DNA of 64,000 nucleotides, taken from the NCBI RefSeq assembly GCF_013184745.1, contig NZ_JAATVU010000021.1:1-64000 (forward strand). Reading direction: 5' to 3'. Within the stretch, counting starts at the first letter, position 1. Every line of letters begins with the position of its first letter. The position numbers and the translations under genes are program-made. Below are positions 57,525 to 64,000 of this stretch, in pieces. Under the pieces are notes generated by a model. That model was given only the letters and a program-made list of their open reading frames with translations, did no database searches and was not told the DNA's origin. This DNA is from Mangrovicoccus sp. HB161399 (GTDB taxonomy: Bacteria > Pseudomonadota > Alphaproteobacteria > Rhodobacterales > Rhodobacteraceae).

Positions 57525-58742
57525 TCAGGCCTCCTTCGGGCGCAGCGCCAGCCAGATCAGCGCGCCGCCGGCCAGCACCAGGAAGGGCGCCATCGCCATG
57601 TTCACCGCGCTCCAGCCCTCGACCGGCGTCCCGCCCGAGCAGTTCATCAGCCCGCCGGAGGCGAGCGAGGCAAAGGTCACGCAGCCGAACACCATCGCGT
57701 CGTTCAGCCCCTGCACCAGCCCGCGCTCTTCCCCCGTGTGCTGCTGCGCCAGCATCGCGGTCGCGCCGATGAATCCGAAATTCCAGCCGATCCCGAGCAG
57801 GATGAGCGCGCCGAAGAAATGGCCCAGCTCCACGCCGGACAGCGCCGTGAAGCCTGCCAGCGCGAGGATGGCCAGCCCGGCGGCGACGATCCTCGGGGCG
57901 CCGAAGCGGGCGATCAGGTGGCCGGTGAAGAAGGACGGCACGAACATCGCCAGCACATGCCCCGTCACGATGTCCGAGGCGCTGTCCTGGGCATAGCCGC
58001 AGCCGACCACCGCCAGGGGCGTCGAGGTCATCACCAGGTTCATCAGCCCGTAGCTGACCATGCCGCAGATGATCGCCACCAGGATCTCGGGCGTGGCGAG
58101 CAGCTCGCGCACGGTGCGGCCCGCCCGCGCTCCGGCGCGCCGCGGCGCGGGCCGGGGCAGGTCGAGCAGGAAGAACAGCCCCATGCCCAGCAGGTTCAGC
58201 GACATCGCCACCATGTAGGTGCCGAGGAACGGCACGGGGAAGAGGTCATGCGTGACCTTGACCATCTGCGGCCCGATGATGGCCGAGATAAGCCCGCCCG
58301 CCATCACGTAGGAAATCGCCTTGGGCCGGAATGCCTCCGAGGCGCTGTCGGCGGCGGCGAAGCGGTAGAAGCCCTGCGCCGACATGTACATGCCGGTGAA
58401 GTAGGAGCCGGCCAGGAAGAGCGGGAAGCTGGAATTCAGCAGCCCCGCGGCGCCGATCGCCGAGCCCGCCAGCCCGCCTGCGGCCCCGATCAGGAACCCG
58501 GTCCGACGGCCGCGGCGCTGCATCACCCGGCTGAGCCAGGGCGCGGTGGTCATCGAGCCGAAGACGATCAGCGAAATCGGCAGCGTCGCGAAGCAGGCAT
58601 TCGGCGCCAGCATCTGCCCGGCCAGCCCGCCGATCACGAAGATCATGGTGATCTGGCTGCCCAGCACCGCCTGCGCCGCGACCAGCACGGCAACGTTGCG
58701 CTTCGTGCGGCGGTCATCGGGAACGTAGGTGGCATCGGTCAT
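57525..58742 (-). CDS. MFS transporter
   Basis: 405 aa with about 12 hydrophobic helices. N-terminal cytosolic stretch TYVPDDRRTKRNVAVLVAAQ, first-half loop motif LSRVMQRRGRRTGFLIGAAG and second-half loop HLIARFGAPRIVAAGLA. Resembles YfkL/TetA-like drug or sugar exporters, substrate unassigned. It is last in a leftward run (ABC-cobA-cobB-MFS), 30 bp after the cobB stop, so cotranscription is likely. Confidence 0.87.
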   Translation of the reverse strand: MTDATYVPDDRRTKRNVAVLVAAQAVLGSQITMIFVIGGLAGQMLAPNACFATLPISLIVFGSMTTAPWLSRVMQRRGRRTGFLIGAAGGLAGSAIGAAGLLNSSFPLFLAGSYFTGMYMSAQGFYRFAAADSASEAFRPKAISYVMAGGLISAIIGPQMVKVTHDLFPVPFLGTYMVAMSLNLLGMGLFFLLDLPRPAPRRAGARAGRTVRELLATPEILVAIICGMVSYGLMNLVMTSTPLAVVGCGYAQDSASDIVTGHVLAMFVPSFFTGHLIARFGAPRIVAAGLAILALAGFTALSGVELGHFFGALILLGIGWNFGFIGATAMLAQQHTGEERGLVQGLNDAMVFGCVTFASLASGGLMNCSGGTPVEGWSAVNMAMAPFLVLAGGALIWLALRPKEA

Positions 58743-58772
58743 CGGAACATCCTCGCAGGCAGCCCGCCGGAC

Positions 58773-60083
58773 CTAGACCGGCAGCTGCGCTTTTGGAAGC
58801 CCCTCCGGCAGGGGTGCGATGACATGCGCGAAGGAGCCGGTGACGCGTCCCTCGCGCAGCCCCATCGGCGGCAGGTCGGCGCCCTCGGCATCGCGCGCGC
58901 CGAAAAGCGGCGGTCCCTCGGCGCGCAGCGTCGTGGCATAGTGGAATTCGTGCCCGGCCCATCCGCCCGCGAAGGGCCCGGCCGCGCCCTGGAGGCTGCG
59001 GTAGCCCAGATGGAGCCGCCGCGCGGCGAAGCTGGTCTCCAGCCGCAGCAGCCCGGCCATTTCGTGGCGCCGCCCGTCCGCGTCGGTCAGCCCAGCGCCC
59101 AGCACCATGTAGCCGCCGCATTCGCCGTGAATGGCGGTGCCGCGCCCGGCGGCGGCACGCAGGCCGGGCAGGAAATTTCGGCTGGCGGCGAGGACTCCGG
59201 CATGGAGCTCGGGATATCCGCCCGGCAGGAAAACAAGGCCGGCTTCCGGCACCGGATCGTCGTCCAGCGGCGAGAACGGGCGGATCTCGGCCCCGGCTTG
59301 CCGCCATCCCTCCAGCATGTGCGGATAGGCGAAGGCGAAGGCGCGGTCCTGCGCCACTGCGATCACCTGCGCGGGGGGCGGTGCAACGGGCAGAACCGGG
59401 GCATCGGGCAGGGGGCGGGCCAGCGTCTCCAGCGCGTCCAGATCCGCATTCGCGGCGACCAGCGCGGCGGCCTGGGCCAGGAAGGCGTCCAGGTCCTCGC
59501 GTTCTCCGGCCTGGACCAGTCCCAGATGCCGGGATGGCTGTGCGATGCCTGGCTCGCGCGGCACCGCGCCCAGCACGGGCAGGCCGAGCGGCGCCAGCGC
59601 GCGCCGCAGCATGGCCTCGTGCCGTGCGCTGCCGACCCGGTTCAGGATCACGCCGGCGATCTCCACTTCGGGGTCATGCCGCGCGAAGCCCGCGACCAGC
59701 GGCGCGACCGACTGCGACATCGAGCGCGCATCGACCACCAGAACCACCTGCAGCCGCAGATGCCGCGCGAGGTCGGCACTGGCACCGCGGCCTTCCGGCG
59801 GCGCGCCGTCGAACAGCCCCATCGCGCCCTCGACAAGGAGAAGCCCCGGCCCGGCGGCCAGCGCGCGCAGCCGCGCAGGCTCCATCGCCCAGGCGTCGAG
59901 GTTGGGGCAGGGCTGCCCGCTCGCGGCCTCGTGGAAGCGCGGGTCGATGTAGTCGGGACCGGATTTCGCCCCGCGCACCGGCACGCCGCGGTCGCGCATC
60001 GCGCGCAGCAGGCCGAGCGTCACGGTGGTCTTGCCTGCCCCCGAAGACGGCGCGGCGAGGATCAGCCCGCGACCGGGAGTCAT
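58773..60083 (-). CDS. cobB: cobyrinic/hydrogenobyrinic acid a,c-diamide synthase
   Basis: ATP- and glutamine-dependent amidation of the corrin a and c side chains in cobalamin synthesis. 436 aa: an N-terminal P-loop domain (LAAPSSGAGKTTVTLGLLRA), a middle GPDYIDPRFHEAASG block with LVEGAMGLFDG, and a C-terminal class I glutaminase-like domain with nucleophile about C322 in AIHGECGGYMVLG. Its ATG overlaps the cobA TGA by 4 bp. No cobalamin riboswitch is visible because there is no gap upstream. Confidence 0.94.
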   Translation of the reverse strand: MTPGRGLILAAPSSGAGKTTVTLGLLRAMRDRGVPVRGAKSGPDYIDPRFHEAASGQPCPNLDAWAMEPARLRALAAGPGLLLVEGAMGLFDGAPPEGRGASADLARHLRLQVVLVVDARSMSQSVAPLVAGFARHDPEVEIAGVILNRVGSARHEAMLRRALAPLGLPVLGAVPREPGIAQPSRHLGLVQAGEREDLDAFLAQAAALVAANADLDALETLARPLPDAPVLPVAPPPAQVIAVAQDRAFAFAYPHMLEGWRQAGAEIRPFSPLDDDPVPEAGLVFLPGGYPELHAGVLAASRNFLPGLRAAAGRGTAIHGECGGYMVLGAGLTDADGRRHEMAGLLRLETSFAARRLHLGYRSLQGAAGPFAGGWAGHEFHYATTLRAEGPPLFGARDAEGADLPPMGLREGRVTGSFAHVIAPLPEGLPKAQLPV

Positions 60084-60934
60084 TTCTCCTCGGCGGCGCG
60101 GCCCCGGCCCAGCGGATCGACATTGCGCGGCGCGTCTCCCGCGGCGAGCCCCTGCCAGTCCAGCACCTGCCGCATCAGCACGGCCTTGCCGACGCAGATG
60201 ATGGCCGGCGGCTCCAGATCGGAGGCGGCGATGTCGGCCTCGACGGCGGAAAGCGTGGTCTCCAGCACCTTCTGGCGTGGCGTCGTCGCATCCGTCACGA
60301 CCGCGACAGGATCGGAGGGGTCGCGCCCTCCCGCGATCAGCTCTGCCGAGATCCGTCCGATATGCTTGACGCCCATGTAGATCACGATGACCTGCGCCGC
60401 CTTCGCCAGCGCTTGCCAGTCGACCGATTGCGGGGTCTCCCCCGACTGGTCGTGGCCGGTGACGAAGGCGACCGTCTGGTTGATGTCGCGATGCGTCACG
60501 GGGATGCCGGAATAGGCCAGCCCGCCGATCCCCGCCGAGATGCCGGGAATGATGCGGATGTTGACGCCGTGCTGCACCAGCGTCTGCGCCTCCTCGCCGC
60601 CGCGGCCGAAGACGAAGGGATCGCCGCCCTTGAGGCGGAGCACCCGCTTGCCCTCGCGCGCGAGATCGACGAGCCGCAGCGAGATGTCCTTCTGCACCGA
60701 GGAGGGCTTGCCGCCGCGCTTGCCCGCATAGATCTGCTCTGCCGCCGGGGTCGCCCAGCCGAGGATCCGTGCGTCCACGAGCGCGTCATAGACGATCACG
60801 TCGGCCTGGGAGAGCGCGTTGAGCGCGTGCAGGGTCAGGAGCCCGGGATCGCCCGGTCCGGCCCCGCAGAGCCAGACCCAGCCGGGTTCCATTTCGGGCC
60901 AGTCGCCCGGGGGCAGGGGAAAGCGGTCGGTCAT
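60080..60934 (-). CDS. cobA: uroporphyrinogen-III C-methyltransferase (SUMT)
   Basis: SAM-dependent double methylation of uroporphyrinogen III to precorrin-2, the entry to B12. 284 aa. Motifs: VWLCGAGPGDPGLLTLHALN near residue 18, VLRLKGGDPFVFGRGGEEAQ, PGISAGIGGLAYSGIPVTHR and MGVKHIGRISAELIAGG. No CysG-type N-terminal dehydrogenase domain. Start at the ATG at 60934 (MTDRFPLPPG); a longer frame adds 14 residues. 55 bp after the permease gene, then coupled to cobB. Confidence 0.95.
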   Translation of the reverse strand: MTDRFPLPPGDWPEMEPGWVWLCGAGPGDPGLLTLHALNALSQADVIVYDALVDARILGWATPAAEQIYAGKRGGKPSSVQKDISLRLVDLAREGKRVLRLKGGDPFVFGRGGEEAQTLVQHGVNIRIIPGISAGIGGLAYSGIPVTHRDINQTVAFVTGHDQSGETPQSVDWQALAKAAQVIVIYMGVKHIGRISAELIAGGRDPSDPVAVVTDATTPRQKVLETTLSAVEADIAASDLEPPAIICVGKAVLMRQVLDWQGLAAGDAPRNVDPLGRGRAAEEK

Positions 60935-60989
60935 CTGCGCTTTCTTGCCGGATGGCACGGAACGCGCAAGAGGCAAACGTGCCGCGCGC

Positions 60990-63515
60990 TCAGTCCGCCG
61001 CGCGCAGCACCCGTGCCGGACGGGCCGTCAGCGGCCGCCAGGCGAAGGCCAGCCCCGAGAGCAGCACCGCCACGATGCCGCCCGCGATGATCGCGATCCC
61101 GGACCCCCAGTTGACCGCGAAATCCGTTTCCATGACGAAGACCATCACGCCCCAGCCCGCGGCGATGCCCGCCGCCAGCGCGACGAGGCCCGCCGCCGCA
61201 CCGAGTAGTGCCGAGCGCAGGGCGAAGCTCGCCAGGATGCGCGGGCGGGTGGCGCCCAGCACCTTGAGGATCGCGGCTTCCTGCACGCGCGCCCGTTCGC
61301 CGGCCGCTGCGGCGCCGATCAGCACGACGAAGCCGGTCAGCAGCGTCGCGCCCGCCGCCCAGCTGGTGGCGGCGGCGATGCCGGACAGCACGCGGGTGAC
61401 GTTGTCGATCGCGTCGCGCACCCGGATCGCGGTGACGTTCGGATAGGCGTTGGCGATGTCGCGCAGGATCGCCGCCTCCGCGCTTTCGTCCGCATAGACC
61501 GTGGCGATATGGGTGTGCGGCGCGCCTGCCAGAGCCGAGGGGTTCATCGACAGCACGAAGCCGATCCCGGCATTGGAGAAATCCACCACCCTGAGCGAGC
61601 TGATCGTCGCGGTGATCTCGCGGCCCAGGATGTTCATGGTGATCGTGTCGCCGATCTTCACGCCGATCTCCTGGGCCTCCTCCTGGGCGAAGCTGACCAG
61701 CGGCGGGCCGTCATAGTCCTCGGGCCACCATTCGCCCTCGGCCATGGTGACGTTGTCGGGCTTCGTTGCCGAATAGGTCAGGCCGCGGTCGCCGCGCACC
61801 ACCCAGTGGTTGCCTGCTACCTCGCGCGCCGGCCGTCCGTTGATCTTGGTGATCACGCCGCGCAGGTTCGGCGCGGTGTCGACGCGGCTGACCGCCGGGT
61901 CGTTCTCGACCCGGTCGAGGAAGCCCTGCAGCTGGCCGGGCTGGATGTCGACGAAGAAATAGGAGGGCGCCCGCTCCGGCAGGTCGTCCTGGATGGCATT
62001 GCGCAGGTTGCGGTCGATCTGGCCGACCGCGGCCAGCACGGCGAGGCCGAGCCCGAGCGACAGCACGACCGAGGTCGTCTCCTCCCGCGGGCCGCCGATG
62101 GCTGCGACCGCCCATCGCAGTGCCGGCCGGCCGCGGGCAACGCCCTTCTTCGCCGCCCAGGCGGCGAGGCGGCGCAATCCGTAGGCGGCGATCACCAGCA
62201 CGGCCAGCGCGGCGGCGACCCCGGCCGCGGCCCAGAGCGCCAGATGCGGCACCCCGGAGAGCGCGGCGGCCAGCCCCACGAGCAGCGCCAGCAGCAGGCC
62301 GATGGCGATCAGGTAGCGGCCGCGCGGCAGGCGCGGCGCCAGCGAGGTCCCGTCGCGGAACAGTGCGGCGGCGCGGACTTCTTCGGTGCGCGCGAGCGGC
62401 CAGAGCGCGAAGATCAGCGCGGTTAGCAGGCCGTAGACGGCCGCCTCGGCCAGCGCGGTCCATTTGATCCCCAGCGCGATCGGCACCGGCAGTCGCGCTT
62501 CGATCACCGGGCCGAGCGCGAGCGGCAGCGCCGCTCCGAGCGCCACGCCCAGAACGACGCCGATGGCGGTCAGCACGCCGATCTGGATCAGGTAGGTCAG
62601 GAAGATCGTCGTGCGGTCGGCGCCGAGCGTCCTGAGCGTCGCGATGGTTCCGGTCTTGGCCGACAGGTAGGCGCGGACCGAGGCCGAGATGCCGACCCCG
62701 CCGACCGCCAGCCCGGCAAGGCCGACGAGCACGAGAAAGGCGCCGATCCGGTCGACGAAGCGCTGGATGCCCGGCGCGCCGTTCCGCGCGTCCCGCCAGC
62801 GCATGCCCTCGTCCTGGAAGCGCGCCTGCGCCTCGGCCTTCACCTGGTCGAGCACTGCCGTGTCCGGCAGGTCGAGCCGGTAGTCGGTGTCGAAGAGCGA
62901 ACCCTCGGAGAGCAGCCCCGAGCCCTGCAGGTCGCGGGTGAAGACGATGGTCCGCGGGCCGAGGCTGAAGCCCGCCGTGCCGGCATCGGGCTCGCGCGCC
63001 AGCTCCGCCGCCAGGACGAAGTCCTTGCTGCCCAGCCGCACCGTGTCGCCGATCTTCAGCCCCAGCCGGTCGATCAGCACCTTCTGCATCACTGCGCCGG
63101 GCCGGGTCCCGTCGCCCTTCAGCGCGTCATGCAGGGACATCTCCGGTTCCAGCCCGACGCTGCCCAGCAGCGGATACATCGTGTCGACGGCCTTCACCTG
63201 CGTGAGCCCGCGCTCGCCTGCGCCGTTCACCGCCATGGAGCGGAAGTCGACGATCTCGGACATCCGGTCGGAGACCGACCGCATCCAGTCCTGCTCGGAC
63301 TCCGAGGCGAAGCGGTAGGTGAATTCCATCTCGGCATCGCCGCCGAGGATCACCGCGCCTTCGCGGCCCAGCCCGTCCTCGATCGATATGCGCACCGTGC
63401 CCACGGCTGCGATGGCCATGACGCCCAGCGTCAGGCAGGTGAGGAAGATGCGGAAGGCGCCGAGGCCGCCGCGCAGTTCCCGCCGGGCGATCCGCCCCGC
63501 CTGGCGCAGCCTCAT
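60990..63515 (-). CDS. ABC transporter permease, FtsX/YbbP family
   Basis: 841 aa. An N-terminal membrane helix (about 20-42, ILTCLTLGVMAIAAVGTVRI) is followed by a periplasmic MacB-like domain (about 50-250), a block of transmembrane helices with two FtsX domains (about 260-400 and 715-830) and a second extracytoplasmic region (about 490-690). Resembles YbbP, paired with YbbA-type ATPases, of uncertain substrate (lipoprotein, lipid or signal peptide release). The ATG overlaps the ATPase TGA by 4 bp. The YbbA/YbbP pair itself is unrelated to the cob genes it precedes. Confidence 0.9.
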   Translation of the reverse strand: MRLRQAGRIARRELRGGLGAFRIFLTCLTLGVMAIAAVGTVRISIEDGLGREGAVILGGDAEMEFTYRFASESEQDWMRSVSDRMSEIVDFRSMAVNGAGERGLTQVKAVDTMYPLLGSVGLEPEMSLHDALKGDGTRPGAVMQKVLIDRLGLKIGDTVRLGSKDFVLAAELAREPDAGTAGFSLGPRTIVFTRDLQGSGLLSEGSLFDTDYRLDLPDTAVLDQVKAEAQARFQDEGMRWRDARNGAPGIQRFVDRIGAFLVLVGLAGLAVGGVGISASVRAYLSAKTGTIATLRTLGADRTTIFLTYLIQIGVLTAIGVVLGVALGAALPLALGPVIEARLPVPIALGIKWTALAEAAVYGLLTALIFALWPLARTEEVRAAALFRDGTSLAPRLPRGRYLIAIGLLLALLVGLAAALSGVPHLALWAAAGVAAALAVLVIAAYGLRRLAAWAAKKGVARGRPALRWAVAAIGGPREETTSVVLSLGLGLAVLAAVGQIDRNLRNAIQDDLPERAPSYFFVDIQPGQLQGFLDRVENDPAVSRVDTAPNLRGVITKINGRPAREVAGNHWVVRGDRGLTYSATKPDNVTMAEGEWWPEDYDGPPLVSFAQEEAQEIGVKIGDTITMNILGREITATISSLRVVDFSNAGIGFVLSMNPSALAGAPHTHIATVYADESAEAAILRDIANAYPNVTAIRVRDAIDNVTRVLSGIAAATSWAAGATLLTGFVVLIGAAAAGERARVQEAAILKVLGATRPRILASFALRSALLGAAAGLVALAAGIAAGWGVMVFVMETDFAVNWGSGIAIIAGGIVAVLLSGLAFAWRPLTARPARVLRAAD

Positions 63516-64000
63516 TCCGCGGCCTCGCTCAGCCTGTCCTCGCCCTCGACGGCGCCGTCGCGCAGCCGGATCACCCGGTCGCAGCGCGCCGCCAGTTCCG
63601 GCGCATGGGTCACCAGCACCAGAGTCGCGCCGTGCCGGTCGCGCAGGCCGAACAGCATGTCCATGATCGCCTGGCCGTTGGTGCCGTCGAGATTGCCGGT
63701 CGGCTCGTCCGCCAGCAGGAGCGCCGGGCGCGGCGCGGCGGCGCGGGCCAGCGCCACGCGCTGCTGCTCGCCGCCCGACATCTGCGACGGGTAATGGTCC
63801 AGCCGGTGGCCCAGCCCGACCGCCTCCAGCTCCTCGGCGGCGCGCGCGAACGCGTCCCCGCGGCCCGCCAGTTCCAGAGGAGTTGCAACGTTTTCCAGCG
63901 CGGTCATGGTCGGAATGAGGTGGAAGGACTGGAAAACCACCCCCATATTGTCCCTGCGAAACACGGCGAGCCGGTCCTCGTCCATCGCGGAAAGATCCTG
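63512..64000 (-). CDS. ABC transporter ATP-binding protein, 5' end outside the window
   Basis: LolD/YbbA-type ATPase, partial at its N-terminus: the right edge cuts before Walker A. Visible: the Q-loop VVFQSFHLIPTMTALENVAT, ABC signature MSGGEQQRVALARAAAPRPA, Walker B ALLLADEPTGNLDG and the H-loop LVLVTHAPELAARC. About 163 codons are present. It partners the FtsX-type permease it overlaps. Confidence 0.95.
   Translation of the reverse strand, partial: QDLSAMDEDRLAVFRRDNMGVVFQSFHLIPTMTALENVATPLELAGRGDAFARAAEELEAVGLGHRLDHYPSQMSGGEQQRVALARAAAPRPALLLADEPTGNLDGTNGQAIMDMLFGLRDRHGATLVLVTHAPELAARCDRVIRLRDGAVEGEDRLSEAAE

Noticed and set aside
57165-60380. 1071-codon plus-strand frame
   Set aside because: Its first part is a shadow of the phytoene-synthase-like gene and the rest antisense of the MFS, cobB and cobA genes, which carry clear motifs on the minus strand.

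Overview
The window is chromosomal DNA of a high-GC alphaproteobacterium, most likely a Rhodobacteraceae relative of Paracoccus or Rhodobacter. Pointers are the F1-ATPase zeta subunit (DUF1476), alphaproteobacterial SspB, the fumC-DUF4169-ribbon-helix-helix cluster, a ribonuclease E with an acidic insert inside its S1 domain, a two-gene M23/bactofilin operon and a cobA-cobB pair of the B12 pathway. It is mostly housekeeping DNA with short scars of mobile elements. No CRISPR array, toxin-antitoxin pair, prophage or complete insertion sequence was seen.

0-9.7 kb: a decayed tyrosine integrase (two in-frame TAG codons and a frameshift) points away from the 3' end of tRNA-Gly(CCC). Then come xerC with a DUF484 gene, an esterase, a membrane CBS protein, a transaldolase-like aldolase, a nucleotidyltransferase broken by one TAG, a gene-free stretch with a perfect FNR box, the coupled M23 peptidase/bactofilin pair and two tandem tRNA-Asn genes. 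9.7-26.7 kb: metallo-hydrolase, sensor kinase, universal stress protein, tRNA(CAT), purM-purN, RNase D, lipoprotein, sufE, radical SAM protein, MprF-like protein, zeta subunit, purC-purS-purQ, and a DctB/DctD-like two-component pair whose regulator lacks the GAFTGA loop.

26.7-45.6 kb: rne with a long leader and classic terminator, then about 1 kb without a recognisable gene. Next are a TusA-like gene divergent from a tight ccdA / lipase-like / cytochrome P450 operon, three tandem paralogous glycosyltransferases in an overlapping operon, the RHH-DUF4169-fumC-sspB group, chrA, a 1.4 kb relic of an IS5-family element that I recognised only by joining fragments from several frames, and a DUF455 gene. 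45.6-64 kb: FKBP isomerase, peroxiredoxin, a giant AsmA/YhdP-like protein overlapping queA, an MFS transporter, DUF924, cysS-cimA-phytoene-synthase-like (each overlapping the next by 4 bp), and a leftward run of ABC ATPase, ABC permease, cobA, cobB and an MFS transporter, cut by the right edge.

Functional threads: purine synthesis (purM, purN, purC, purS, purQ), RNA processing (rnd, rne, queA, cysS), envelope and cell shape (bactofilin/M23, MprF-like, YhdP-like, glycosyltransferases), C4-dicarboxylate sensing (dctB/dctD) and cobalamin synthesis (cobA/cobB). Coordinates and motifs come from reading the sequence; family names come from recognition of conserved motifs without a database search.
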